Source: Chitinophaga sp. LS1 (GTDB lineage: Bacteria; Bacteroidota; Bacteroidia; Chitinophagales; Chitinophagaceae). Taken from it: a stretch of 64,000 bases of DNA. Every line of letters begins with the position of its first letter. Within the stretch, counting starts at the first letter, position 1. Below are positions 10,909 through 20,015 of the stretch, piece after piece. Below the pieces are notes generated by a model that saw only the letters and a program-made list of their open reading frames with translations, did no database searches and had not been told where the DNA came from. The stretch covers positions 5,086,501 through 5,150,500 of the forward strand of contig NZ_CP128362.1 in the NCBI RefSeq assembly GCF_034274695.1, written 5' to 3'. The position numbers and the translations under genes were made by a program.

Positions 10909-11234
10909 TGAAAGATTTTCCAATTGATAAAGCTAGTTGGCACACTCAGAAACCTAGAAATTATGAGTTTGATAGTACCATAATTTATAAGTATTTCCGA
11001 AGTATTATTGATTATATGTTTGCAAATGGATTGTTAAATAATCCAATTCTTGTAGCTGATCAGGAGGTTACTGATGATACCCAAATAATGGCGTCTGATT
11101 TGACGCCAGAAGGGTTTCAATTTGTAAAGGCAGTTTATGGAAAATGGACAGACAAGGTAGTTGATGGAAAAATTTCTCCGGATGATTATAAATTATTAGA
11201 TAAGGCATTGAAGAAGATTAGGAAGCCAAAATAG
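10908..11234 (+). CDS. Probable immunity protein for the REase-like RHS toxin
   Basis: This 108-residue protein starts MKDFPIDKASWHTQKPRNYE. Its ATG overlaps the toxin stop (TAATG). Small size, no signal peptide, overlap with a toxin tip and a strong hairpin just downstream all fit an immunity gene. The central VADQEVTDDTQIM and a Lys-rich C-terminus are visible. I do not recognise the family; the role is inferred from position only. Confidence 0.65.
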   Translation: MKDFPIDKASWHTQKPRNYEFDSTIIYKYFRSIIDYMFANGLLNNPILVADQEVTDDTQIMASDLTPEGFQFVKAVYGKWTDKVVDGKISPDDYKLLDKALKKIRKPK

Positions 11235-11258
11235 CCGAAGGGTTGACCTGAAAGTTTA

Positions 11259-11318
11259 CAAAACTATTAAACGGTCCCTTTTCCTTAAAATATAAAAAGG
11301 GACCGTTTAATAGTTTTG
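11259..11318 (+). terminator. Perfect 24-bp stem hairpin after the immunity gene
   Basis: Arms 11259-11282 and 11295-11318 are perfectly complementary over 24 bp (core AAACGGTCCC / GGGACCGTTT) with a 12-nt loop. It lies 24 bp after the stop at 11234. The stem is longer than most intrinsic terminators, and A/T-rich outer arms could make it bidirectional. Confidence 0.7.
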
Positions 11319-11448
11319 AGACCGTAAAAATTCCTGTGCTAACGGCCTATAATGGTGACTTATCATAATAGGACCCAAACCGGGAAGGCGCTGCTGCCGC
11401 ACCATTCCCCATCCCGGCAGGGTTTCAAACAATGGGAAGGAGCTTACT
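11318..11448. repeat. About 130-bp dispersed repeat, copy R1
   Basis: This closely matches 14580-14720. Shared blocks include GGCGCTGCTGCCGC, ATCCCGGCAGGGTTTCAAAC and an AATGGGAAGGAG-type end. It begins where the 24-bp hairpin ends and finishes where a propeller-type pseudogene begins. It is GC-richer than its surroundings and has no convincing frame. Confidence 0.7.
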
Positions 11449-11449
11449 A

Positions 11450-12423
11450 AAAAAAAATCACACTGCCGCTTATCTAAATCGCACCCGTAGTACAACATTA
11501 ACAGCGTTTCAGCTGGATCCATTATTGTCTGCCTGTGATCCTGACAACGCAGCTTGTACCTATGTGACACCCGCGATCACTATCCCTGCGATCATTCAAT
11601 GTAATACAAAGGCTGCATGTGCATCCTGTACAACTATCAATGATCTTTATACCAGTTTTAAATCAACCTATCCTTCACTAAAACCAACAAAAGAAGAAGG
11701 GGATAGCACCATGCAACAACAGGTGAATTCCCTATTCGCTGCTTACATGAATAACCATACCGGCTTCTCCAAACAGGCATGGGAGTACCTGACATTTATC
11801 GGGGATACCTGTACATTATATAGTTCCAAAGACAGCACAGTTTGTGTGAATAATGGCATGTTGCATACGTATGGCAACGATGATAAAGATATGATCCTCG
11901 ATATGCAGCGGACCCAGGATGACGGGTACATCATGGCTGGTTATACCACTACCGGTAGCGATCAGGAATCTACTCAAAGCGGATTCTGTAGGTAATGTAG
12001 TGTGGGCGAAGACATATAAGGCCAATGGCAATGAGTACTTTAACAGGATGAAGCCCACCTTTGACGGTGGTTATATTGCTGTAGGTACGGTTACCAATAC
12101 GGAAACTGCAGCAAGAGATATGTGGCTTGTGAAGACCAATGATACCGGAAAGGTGGTATGGAGTAAGCGTTTAGGATTTAACACAGCAAATGGAGAAGTA
12201 GGTCAGGATGTGATACAGCAAACGGATAGCTCTTATGCCTTTATCGGGAAAACTAATTTTTATGGTAGTTTTACTGATGGAATGATCGGTGTTGTTTCAG
12301 CTGAGGGTAGCACTCAATGGATAAAGCAGTTTGGTTATAACAATGGAGACGATGGCTATTCCCTTGTACAGAATGGAGATAAATTAGTAGCTTTTGGGTG
12401 TACTTGCTATTTGTCTTATTTCA
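11450..12423 (+). pseudogene. Fragment of a large RHS-type surface protein with propeller-like repeats
   Basis: The first frame (to 11995) encodes Cys-containing sequence (SACDPDNAACTYV, CNTKAACASCTTIN), then DMILDMQRTQDDGYIMAGYT. A frameshift near 11960 is needed to continue into LLKADSVGNVVWAKTYK, DGGYIAVGTVTNTE, DMWLVKTNDTGKVVWSKRLG and DSSYAFIGKT. These are typical DGGYI...G / W.K repeats of beta-propeller segments. Both ends are abrupt: repeat R1 at the left and a toxin tail at about 12424. It is probably a non-functional piece of another RHS gene. Confidence 0.65.
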
Positions 12424-12604
12424 ACAGCGTCCACAAAACTCAACAAGAAGGTGACACATGCTGTAATCTTTTTCCAGCAAAATGGCTCAAAGGGATTTAT
12501 GCTAGTAAATGTCATAGAAATGGTAAATCCAGAGGAAGTACCTGCTAACAAAGCACACAATACATTTACAAATAAATTACAATAGATGGAGACTTTAGCT
12601 AAAA
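12424..12604 (+). pseudogene. HNH-like toxin tail plus first codons of an Imm-A gene
   Basis: The frame ending at 12585 encodes NKKVTHAVIFFQQNGSKGF and HNTFTNKLQ, the last ~54 residues of the HNH-like toxin (compare 4216-4380). The next base begins ATGGAGACTTTAGCTAAAA, matching the first codons of the Imm-A gene (MDALAIK). After these few codons an IS4-family element starts at 12605 and the rest of the immunity gene is missing. Confidence 0.85.
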
Positions 12605-13955
12605 CAATAGTCCGGTAAGTTTTCCACAGCGATGCTGTGGAAAATAGATGTAGATAAATAAAAGAGCTTTCCAGCTGATACCAAAATAAAAAAAAGGCAA
12701 TGAGGAAGTATGACTAGTACCAATCTCAAAGCCTTTGGCAAGGTGAAACACCTTGTTAGTGCAATTTTAAATGAATTGCCCCTAATAACCAAACCTCAAT
12801 ACAAATTTATGATTTCGCTATTTGAGGTCTGGCTATGTTTGCCTGTTCGATATACCATCTCCAATCTTAGCCGTTTTGGTACTTATTGTGAGAAAAGCAT
12901 CCGATTGCAAATGGAAAAGGAATTTGATTTCGGAGGCTTTAATAGTTCTTTGATTAAGGATAACAGTGGTAAGCATCTCATTGCTGCTTATGACCCAACT
13001 TATTTGCCAAAGTCTGGAAAGCATACTCCTGGTCTGGGTAAATTTTGGAGTGGTAAAGATCAAAAAGCTGTTAAAGGTCTTGAGATAGGATGTCTGGCAA
13101 TAATAGATGTCGATGCCAGAACTGCTTTCCCATTAAAGGTAGTTCAAACTCCTGATAAGACTACACTTGATGAGAAGGGAATGAGTAGGGTTGATCACTA
13201 CGTGGATGTTATAAAATCAGAAGTGCTGACCTTAAAAAGTATGGTCGATTATTTAGCAGTCGATTCATATTTCATGAAACAAGAGTTTATTTTACCAATA
13301 TTGAAGGAAGGATTGCATATTGTAACAAAGATGAGATCCGATGCCAATCTGATTTATGTATACAATGGGCCAAGGTCTACAGGACCTGGACGTCCCAGGA
13401 TACATGGAGATAAAGTTAGTTGTGGCAGTATTGATAAGCGAAAAATCAGGGAATTTGCTGTAGATAATGACGCTGTTTATTATAGTGGTGTAGTTTGGTC
13501 TGCTATTCTTAAATGCAAGGTTAGAATTGTATACATAGAAGAAAAGGTCACGGGTAAATATGAAATACTTCTTTGTACGGATATCGAACTAAAACCAGAG
13601 TTGATACTCAACTATTATCAACTGCGCTTCCAGATTGAATTTCTTATCCGTGATGCAAAGCAACATGGGGGCTTGGAGGAATGCCAGGCAAGAAGTGAGA
13701 AAAAGTTACACTTCCATTTCAATATGGCATTTGCTACTGTGGGTCTGGCCAAAGTGTTATTTTGGATGAAACTACCAGATCAACATAGAGGTGCTTTTTC
13801 TATGAGAAATATTAAAATGGCATGGTACAACAGATTTTTAACTGACCGAATTTTCTCAAACTTGCCACTGGACTTGAATTGTAATAAAATAAAAAAGCTA
13901 TATCAAAAGTGCCTGGATATAGGAAATTTGGCCGCTTAAAACTACCTAACTATTG
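12605..13955 (+). mobile_element. IS4-family insertion sequence (1351 bp)
   Basis: Imperfect terminal inverted repeats can be read: the left end begins CAATAGTCCGGTAAGTTTT, and the right end, on the complement, reads CAATAGTTAGGTAGTTTT. A single transposase gene fills the element. The flanks (GCTAAAA and ATAGTAA) show no target duplication and belong to different genes, so a deletion next to the IS or an inter-element recombination is likely. A palindrome lies at 12618-12642 near the left end. Confidence 0.8.
12710..13939 (+). CDS. IS4-family DDE transposase
   Basis: 409 residues and apparently intact. Catalytic landmarks include AAYDPTYLPKSGK (first Asp), DYLAVDSYFMK (second Asp) and YQLRFQIEFLIRDAK, which is an exact Y-(2)-R-(3)-E-(6)-K signature of the IS4 family and supplies the catalytic Glu. 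It catalyses cut-and-paste movement of the element. The ATG at 12710 is the first reasonable start, about 105 bp inside the left end. Confidence 0.9.
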   Translation: MTSTNLKAFGKVKHLVSAILNELPLITKPQYKFMISLFEVWLCLPVRYTISNLSRFGTYCEKSIRLQMEKEFDFGGFNSSLIKDNSGKHLIAAYDPTYLPKSGKHTPGLGKFWSGKDQKAVKGLEIGCLAIIDVDARTAFPLKVVQTPDKTTLDEKGMSRVDHYVDVIKSEVLTLKSMVDYLAVDSYFMKQEFILPILKEGLHIVTKMRSDANLIYVYNGPRSTGPGRPRIHGDKVSCGSIDKRKIREFAVDNDAVYYSGVVWSAILKCKVRIVYIEEKVTGKYEILLCTDIELKPELILNYYQLRFQIEFLIRDAKQHGGLEECQARSEKKLHFHFNMAFATVGLAKVLFWMKLPDQHRGAFSMRNIKMAWYNRFLTDRIFSNLPLDLNCNKIKKLYQKCLDIGNLAA

Positions 13956-14563
13956 ATAGTAATGACCTGTTTAATTTATTTTCAAAGGAAAATGAGATTA
14001 CAGGTATTAGAATTAAAGAAAAATTATGGGAACCGGGCGCTCCAGGAAATTGGTTGAATCTTTCAATTAATGCGGACCCTGACTCAATTCTGAATATAGG
14101 GTATGTTTGTTCTATAGAGTGGTGTAATAATAATATAAATTTTTTATTGAATAGTGAATTTTTGAATAAGATGAGATATGATGCTAGTCTGATATACTGT
14201 TTTTGTTATAATCCAGATGAAGTGAATTGGCTTTCCACAGATGGAACATCCGGAAAAGGTTCAGATGCTCGGAAAATTAGGGGGGTAACCTTTATGGCTG
14301 CGCCTAAAATGTGGTTTGGGGAGGGGTATAATCCAATTCTTGAATTAAAAACTATAATGGGCTTTAAGTACTCGAAACCTATTCAATATGATAAAAATGT
14401 TTATGTTGAGTTATTTGAATTATATGACTCTTCTTCATTAAAAGAAAATAGAAAAAAGCAAGATGAGTTTTGGAGATTTTTGACTGCCAATAGGGTGCTA
14501 AGTAGTTACGAAAAAAATAATTCATTTAATTTTCTAGAATGGGTAAGAAAAAAGAATAAATAA
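13956..14563 (+). pseudogene. Probable immunity gene, 5' end removed by IS4
   Basis: The frame is open right from the IS edge (SNDLFNLFSKENEITGIRIK) to the stop at 14563, about 200 residues. The native start is missing; a TTG at 14054 could restart translation. Visible features are LWEPGAPGNW, CSIEWCNNNINF, a GKGSDARKIRGVTF stretch and a Lys-rich end. It is not related to the Imm-A start on the other side of the IS. I do not recognise the family; an immunity role is inferred from its setting. Confidence 0.6.
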
Positions 14564-14579
14564 GTAGTATCCTAATGAA

Positions 14580-14720
14580 GAGACTGTAAAATTTCCTGTG
14601 TTAATGGCCTATGGTGGTGAATTATCTCAATAGGTCCCAAAACCGGGGAAGGCGCTGCTGCCGCGACATTCCCCCTTCCCCATCCCGGCAGGGTTTCAAA
14701 CAATGGGGAAGGAGTTTACA
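14580..14720. repeat. About 140-bp dispersed repeat, copy R2
   Basis: Diverged copy of 11318-11448 with the same order of blocks and a slightly longer C-rich centre. Like R1, it follows the stop of a putative immunity gene (14563). Unlike R1, no 24-bp hairpin precedes it. Confidence 0.7.
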
Positions 14721-15077
14721 CAAAATATTTTACACTCCCCTAATGAACTATTGAATGTCTTTTCAATATCCGGGTTTCTTCAGGGTTGGTGATGAATTTC
14801 TCTTAATCAACCTTTAAAATTTAAGATATGAATATGTAACTCAGGAGCCGTGAACTTAGACTGTGTCACAATTGTGATCTCTGGCTTTATTACTACAGAG
14901 ATGCTGATGTTTTTGTTATGTCCGTTATCTCAACTTTTACAGCACTCTGATCTCTCCCGTTGATGAATATTACACTATAGCAATAACTTTATAATTCTGT
15001 GTATTAAACCCACAGTCAAATCCATCCCATCTTTACCTTTTACTATCCCCGGTAGCTCAGGTACTTGATACTACAAG
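14721..15077. other. Non-coding stretch
   Basis: No convincing gene on either strand; A/T-rich with many stops. A GGTAGCTCAG string near 15051 resembles a tRNA D-arm, but no cloverleaf can be built around it. Confidence 0.5.
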
Positions 15078-15232
15078 GGGAATAAGTACCTGTTTAATAC
15101 TTGGATCAGTAGGCGGTATTTGTATATGTCTATTTATACGATGGCACCGGCGGAGGATGGGGCTAATAACTTGGTTACCAATGTCAGGGATAGTATAGTT
15201 AATATTAAGTGGACGGTGTATGGGAAGATCAA
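15078..15232 (+). pseudogene. Chimeric RHS scar (LamG piece fused to YD-repeat piece)
   Basis: The first ~90 bp match the LamG region of the RHS genes (like 888-975: AAGTACCTGTTTAATAC, ATGGCACCGGCGG). The sequence then jumps to the region equivalent to about 2785-2855 (GTCAGGGATAGTATAGTTAA, AAGTGGACGGTGTATGGGAA). About 1.8 kb between these points is missing, so this is a deletion or recombination scar. Confidence 0.8.
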
Positions 15233-15581
15233 CCGTTTTAACTGGCCCAATATCACCGTATTAGACACTGAATATTGAATATTCTTCACCTTCTATACTT
15301 TGGAATGCACAATGCCTTAAAAAGGCATATTGTACAGCATGAGAGAGATTCAAATAAAAATCCCTCGAATCCTTTTTCCGTACGGCAAATCATTAAATTT
15401 TTAATTAAATAGTTCGTTTTCTTTAAAATAACGTTCGTTGACGTGGGGCACAAATGCACCCTTTAGTTCTTTACTAGTAGGACAACATATACCCAACATC
15501 TTAAGATCAATACGTTTACCCGCTATGAAATCTTTAAGACCCAGACTCATGAGTTTTATATTAACCTAAATACTATTAATT
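15233..15581. other. Non-coding leader region with a hairpin
   Basis: No gene seen. An ACAATGCCTT / AAGGCATATTGT hairpin (about 15308-15336) could be a terminator. The rest is probably the promoter region of the lipoprotein gene that follows. Confidence 0.45.
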
Positions 15582-16295
15582 ATGAAGAAAAAGTACCTGG
15601 CATTTGCATTTGTTATGGCAACATTTGCAGCATGTAAAAAGGATGCCAGCAATCCTGCCCCACAAACCTTAAATTCGTCTACCATTGCCACTCTTGCTAA
15701 GAATTTCGACATTGCCGATCCAACAAGGGAAAGTTTGGTGAGTATTGTAAATTTCCTGGATACAGCCTCTGCTGAAGATAGAAAGATATTATATGATCAA
15801 ATTTATCCAGCGACTGAAACAAATGAAAATAGTAAAATTGCCGATGAAACTGGACCAACTGCCTATGACATAGCAGGAAGCATGCAGCCTCTTGCTAATC
15901 CTAATGATGATCCGGATGCATTTTACACAACCGGCCCCGGCCCTTATGGATTTTCAATGCTTTATAACTGGACAGTATTGTCAAGTTCTATATCTACTTA
16001 TATTATTATGGCAACAGAAAGATGTGAACTCAGTGATGGCGGGCCAACTGTGGACTTATCTATAAGATATGCATTTAATGCCCTGACGCATGCAGGGTCA
16101 CATATCGTAGGAATTTCAGTCGGCACAAGTTGGACCGAAATTGCATGTGACCAATATAAAGGTAGTTATACAGCTTATTCGACTGTACAAGGAGTTCTCT
16201 CAGGCGCTATCTTTGACGTACAAGGTATAGGAACCAGAATTTTCAATGCTGGCGCTGTGATTGTGTCAAATGGTCGTAATTCAGTATTTTATTAA
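15582..16295 (+). CDS. Secreted lipoprotein of unknown function
   Basis: 237 residues. The N-terminus MKKKYLAFAFVMATFAACKK is a lipoprotein signal with a lipobox ending at Cys18, followed by KKD as often seen in Chitinophagaceae. The mature part has an acidic helix-like region (about residues 30-85), then GPGPYGFSMLYNW, a Cys pair (RCELSDGG, EIACDQYKG) and a Gly-rich end. Five bases after its stop a second exported protein starts, so they form an operon. It is in a normal codon context compared with the surrounding debris. No family recognised. Confidence 0.75.
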   Translation: MKKKYLAFAFVMATFAACKKDASNPAPQTLNSSTIATLAKNFDIADPTRESLVSIVNFLDTASAEDRKILYDQIYPATETNENSKIADETGPTAYDIAGSMQPLANPNDDPDAFYTTGPGPYGFSMLYNWTVLSSSISTYIIMATERCELSDGGPTVDLSIRYAFNALTHAGSHIVGISVGTSWTEIACDQYKGSYTAYSTVQGVLSGAIFDVQGIGTRIFNAGAVIVSNGRNSVFY

Positions 16296-16300
16296 TTTCT

Positions 16301-16957
16301 ATGAATACTATTCAATTATTCTTATCCTTAATCTTGTTCTTTCCTTTGTTAGCCAAGGGACAACAGAAGGCCGATAATGGTGTATTTGTTTATACAGTAT
16401 GGAACAAACACACTGTTACTGGTAAGATGAGTGTATTACTTAGAGATTCGATATTTGTTTATAACAGAATAGGTATTGAAAAGGTAATGAAAAGTGAAGA
16501 TCTTATTGTCGACAATCGAGTGACAACTTCTTATAGCCTTGAAACATACTACCGAATCAATTTTGACAAACATCAATTTCAAGATATTGGAAAAGATTTA
16601 GTCTATAAAAAAGAAGCAGATCTTCCATTCACCGCCCCCAAAATGGGGCTTAATTTCAGACGTAAGCTTTACAATGGTGAAAAGTACACAGCAACTGATA
16701 CAACTATTAACCACAAACCATGCAAAGTAATCAGGTATGTAGGCAATTCAAATAGTTCGTTGAAAGGTGCCCGTATAACCGTTGTTCTTTCCGATGTAAA
16801 TAGTAAGGTCGTACACATAATCCCTAACCTTGAAGACACCTTCAATGGCAGACTTATAGGATTTGAAGCTACTGACGATAAGGATGGAAGAATTGTTATA
16901 GTTCTGGAACATATACCACAGTTAAGTAACTATTGGAAAAAAGTCATAAGCCAATAG
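16301..16957 (+). CDS. Exported protein, GLPGLI-like
   Basis: 218 residues with a Sec signal peptide (LFLSLILFFPLLAKGQQ, cleavage near residue 21). The mature part looks beta-rich. Features such as SLETYYRINFDKHQ, DTTINHKPCKVIRY and VVLSDVNSKVVHIIPNLED recall the GLPGLI family of secreted Bacteroidota proteins, but the match is weak. It is in an operon with the lipoprotein 5 bp upstream and is followed by a clear hairpin terminator at 17018. The two genes make one of the few intact non-RHS units inside the island. Confidence 0.65.
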   Translation: MNTIQLFLSLILFFPLLAKGQQKADNGVFVYTVWNKHTVTGKMSVLLRDSIFVYNRIGIEKVMKSEDLIVDNRVTTSYSLETYYRINFDKHQFQDIGKDLVYKKEADLPFTAPKMGLNFRRKLYNGEKYTATDTTINHKPCKVIRYVGNSNSSLKGARITVVLSDVNSKVVHIIPNLEDTFNGRLIGFEATDDKDGRIVIVLEHIPQLSNYWKKVISQ

Positions 16958-17017
16958 AAAAGTTTTTCACGGGAAGAGTACTTATCGTCTTTGTCATCAA
17001 ACAAGCTGCGAGATAAA

Positions 17018-17054
17018 GAAGAGGGGCTGACCAAAAAGGTCGGCCCTTCTCTTT
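17018..17054 (+). terminator. Intrinsic terminator after the exported-protein pair
   Basis: AGAGGGGCTGACC pairs with GGTCGGCCCTTCT (two G-U pairs, AAAAA loop) and is followed by CTTT. An RHS fragment begins immediately after it. Confidence 0.75.
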
Positions 17055-17055
17055 G

Positions 17056-17673
17056 AAATACCTGTTTAATACCTGTATCAGTGGTCGTTATTTGTATATG
17101 TCCATTTATACGATGGCACCGGCGGTGGATGGTGCGACTATAGATTTTGCTATATCAAAGCATTTGGTGGCAGATCTGCAGGCGATATTACCGTTACGGC
17201 AGTGGACCCATGTGGTATTGCAGGGTCAGGGGTTGAACAGTGGAGACCTGGCGGTGTATGTGAATGGGGTATTGTGTCCATTGAGTGCAGGGGCCCCGGC
17301 AGGTGGTTGTGGGTGGACGTTGACGAATACAGTGTCGGGGGTTATCTATCCTGAGAATTTGAGTACGCTAAAACATTTTCGGTTATACAACAGGCTATTG
17401 TCGGGGGCGGAGATAGCGGCGAATGCGGCGGTACTTTGTCTGGGGTTAAGTCCGGCGTATGATTCAGTGTTGAATGGAGCATTGAGTTATTGGGGGCGGT
17501 ATAATCTACCTACTGGTGGAGCAGCGGGGAGTACGGTGGAGATGCAGTTTACATCTGTGTATCCTTCCCATACGCTGGCGACGTCATATGGTTATCAGTC
17601 GTTGAATGGAATAACGCAACAGCGTACGCCGGATGCGGGGGTAAGTAGCTACTATGGTGGTCTAAGGGTATAG
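17056..17673 (+). pseudogene. RHS LamG-domain fragment
   Basis: From AAATACCTGTTTAATACCTG the sequence matches the first RHS gene from about nt 893 onward (LamG domain and following ~80 residues), with several substitutions (e.g. NTVSGVIYPEN, VLNGALSYWGRY). It stops matching after DAGVSSY, where RHS would continue WYDRLGRL, and runs into a short unrelated linker. It has no own start and lacks all later RHS parts. Confidence 0.85.
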
Positions 17674-17704
17674 GGATTAAATCGACTAATTAAAAGAGAA
17701 TGCT

Positions 17705-18448
17705 CCATGGTGCTGGGATCAGATACGTAATAATAACCCATCAATCACTTGGAGTAATTCAAACAAATATGCTATGGATAATGGTTTCTCACCTAAAGCT
17801 GATGCCGAATTTGTAAGGCAGTTTCCAGCATTCGAAGCTTTTAAGGGACAAACGTTGGACATACACCATCTAAATCAGGAAAACAAAGTAGGGCTTGCGT
17901 TACCACAACAATTACATTGAGGGAAAGGATTTACTTCTCTTTGGCATAAGTTTGGAGGAGCAGTAAGTATTTTAGGCATGATGCTAACAGTTTACCAGCA
18001 AACATACGGTCAAGATCCTTTATTGGTAGGTGATTTTACTGATGCTAAATGGCATGAAGATGAGTTGATGATGGTGGAGGTCGGACTTGGTCAGAAGGAT
18101 TATCAACAAGTGGTTCGTTTCGCTCGTGGTAATAATTCCAGAACTGGATCTATGCGTCCAGGAACTGTCGGAATTTATTACGCATCGGAAAATGAGATGG
18201 CAAATTTTCAGTTTTTCAACCTCTCACAAGCTGGTCCAGGGACATTTGTGGTAGGAGGGTGGAATGCCTACTATCAGGATGCCGCGCAGGCGTCCGCAAG
18301 ACTCAATAAGACAGTGACTCATGCAGTAATATTTTTTCAGCAAAATGGATCAAAAGGGTTTACTCCGGTAAACGTTATCGAAATGATAAAACCGGAGGAA
18401 ATGCCGACAAACAAAGTACACAACACATTTACAAATAAATTACAATAG
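17705..18448 (+). pseudogene. HNH-like toxin domain with an in-frame stop
   Basis: Homologous to the toxin tip of the first RHS gene (from about nt 3640), including DIHHLNQENK and LPQQLH. At 17918-17920 a TGA replaces the Thr codon just after that His. The downstream part (17978-18448) is intact in sequence and ends in HNTFTNKLQ, with its stop abutting the next ATG. The RHS core is absent. The toxin is doubly disabled, while its immunity gene downstream is intact. Confidence 0.88.
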
Positions 18449-19033
18449 ATGGATGCATTAGAATTAAAGGAGTTTATTAGTATTTATCAGTATGCAGTAT
18501 TTTATCAGGTACGAGCAATATTTGATTCGCTTGTGCCTGATGAAAGCGATTTTGGTGAAATTTTAGTTAAGTATAAGATGGAGGGAATGGAAAGAAATGA
18601 TACTAAAGGAATGTTTGTCCAACTGTTGGAAAATAGCAATTTAGTAGAGGTAATTCAGGTGTTACCACAATTTAGCTTTGAGCAACCATTTTATGTAGAG
18701 GACAGGTTTGTATTGTTTGGTCGCGATAGTAATTATAATTTGGATATTGGTTTTGATTTGGTTAGCCGAAAAGTAATTTTGTTCGATGATATGGACAAGT
18801 TGTATACCTACATTGCTGATAGTGAGAGCGGATTTCTTAGTTATCTTCGGATTTATCTGGAATATAGGATTATGCCAAATGAAATAAAAAATAAGTATGG
18901 AGTTGGCTTGATGTTTAGGGAGAGTGTGGTTACGGCAGTTGGAGGTAATGAATATGCTGATTATTACAGATTTGTATTTCAAAATGATGATCATCCTGAA
19001 ACGAGTTCAATAAAGTTCCCTTTTAAATTGTAG
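18449..19033 (+). CDS. Immunity protein, Imm family A, copy 2
   Basis: 194 residues, MDALELKEFISIYQYAVFYQ to SSIKFPFKL. It is a clear paralogue of 4381-4968, with the shared YIADSESGFLSYLRIYLEY, AVGGNEYADYYRFVF and a ~190-residue length. It differs in an acidic insert (VPDESDFGEILVKYKMEGME) that it shares with copy 3. It starts at the base after the stop of an inactivated HNH-like toxin. An orphan immunity gene of this kind could protect against relatives still making the toxin. The frame is intact and no start other than 18449 is likely. Confidence 0.72.
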   Translation: MDALELKEFISIYQYAVFYQVRAIFDSLVPDESDFGEILVKYKMEGMERNDTKGMFVQLLENSNLVEVIQVLPQFSFEQPFYVEDRFVLFGRDSNYNLDIGFDLVSRKVILFDDMDKLYTYIADSESGFLSYLRIYLEYRIMPNEIKNKYGVGLMFRESVVTAVGGNEYADYYRFVFQNDDHPETSSIKFPFKL

Positions 19034-19042
19034 CATTGCTTC

Positions 19043-19233
19043 GTTCCAAATTACCACAGTCTGTAAGGCGGGTGATGATATCAATCTTTCCATTGGAGTG
19101 AGCACTTGATGCAAAAGGCAAGTATGCTTTCTTGTTTGAAAAAGGTTGGGCACAAACGAAACTATTGGAGCAGGCAGAAAGACAAGTAGCTGCGGCAAAA
19201 GGGTTAAGAATTGAATGGCATTTCGCAGAGGAA
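19043..19233 (+). pseudogene. RHS N-terminal scrap plus Tox-REase-5-like toxin remnant
   Basis: 19043-19104 is a diverged piece of RHS N-terminal sequence (TGTAAGGCGGGTGATGAT; compare 20870). From 19108 the plus strand encodes DAKGKYAFLFEKGWAQTKLL followed by EQAERQVAAAKGLRIEWHFAE. The K...W...QA.RQ..AA.G...EW..AE pattern fits the restriction-endonuclease-fold toxin family 5. It is cut off and joined directly to the tail of an immunity gene. Confidence 0.6.
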
Positions 19234-19477
19234 GATTCAATAGAGATGAACCAATAATATTTAATGACCCTAACACACGAACTTTCATAGTTACAAATTA
19301 TCATGAAACTGTCCATCGAAGCCATAAATATATAATGTTGGTATTGGAACTATTTTTACATTACTATCAAATTTTTGAAGCTTGGGCTATTGTTTTTTTA
19401 AATGAAAATTATAAGAAGATAATTAACCATCCTGAATTTTAATGGACAAGATGAATAACATCTTTATAGAGCTATGG
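19233..19477 (+). pseudogene. 3' end of a paralogue of the 24775 immunity gene
   Basis: Nearly identical to 25480-25720, covering the last ~68 codons (RDEPIIFNDPNTRTFIVTNY to KKIINHPEF) and about 35 bp beyond the stop. The 5' two-thirds are absent, replaced by a toxin remnant. The near-perfect identity indicates a recent duplication or conversion. Confidence 0.85.
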
Positions 19478-20015
19478 ATCTTTAAAATACATCTTGGTAA
19501 TGTGAGAGACAGCCAACTCAATAAGTAACGGTTTTAGAAATCTATCTATTACAATAGGATTTTTCTTTAACAATAAAGATATATAGGATTCAGATTTAAC
19601 AATCATGTTCCAGATTATTATTCAATGCCGTTTTTAGCTCCTTTTACCTGGGGTGAAGATATTTCTTTATAATTTTGTATTACGCCCCGTAGTAAGCCGT
19701 TTTTAACCTGGTGTATTAAGCCCGGCGTTTAGCATGGCTGTGGAATGAGACGCAAATATATCGGTGAGTTGGGGTTTGTCCCATCAACATCCCGCATGTG
19801 AGTATATATAGTCTTTAGCCATCCTGCCCAAAGGCGTATTTATATTATTGTCTCACTTTTAAACCACTATTATGAAAAAGGGTGGAAATCAAAGGAAACT
19901 TACCGATCAAAATGTTTTAATGCCTGTAATAGCCCAAGAAATTTGGCATGGATTGCTAATGGAAAGGCGCCAGAAGTTGACGATGTATGGATTGAACAAA
20001 TCCCACCCATAAAGC
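19478..20015. other. Non-coding island debris
   Basis: No intact gene. A short frame near 19872-20010 (about MKKGGNQRKLTDQNVLMPV) looks like the edge of another eroded toxin and cannot be assigned. The rest has frequent stops in all frames. Confidence 0.45.

Noticed and set aside
12618..12642. Palindrome TTTTCCACAG...CTGTGGAAAA as a regulator operator
   Set aside because: It lies 13 bp inside the IS4-family element, so it is more likely part of the IS end than a host operator.
15045..15075. tRNA-like GGTAGCTCAG string
   Set aside because: No acceptor, anticodon or T stems can be built around it; it is a chance match.
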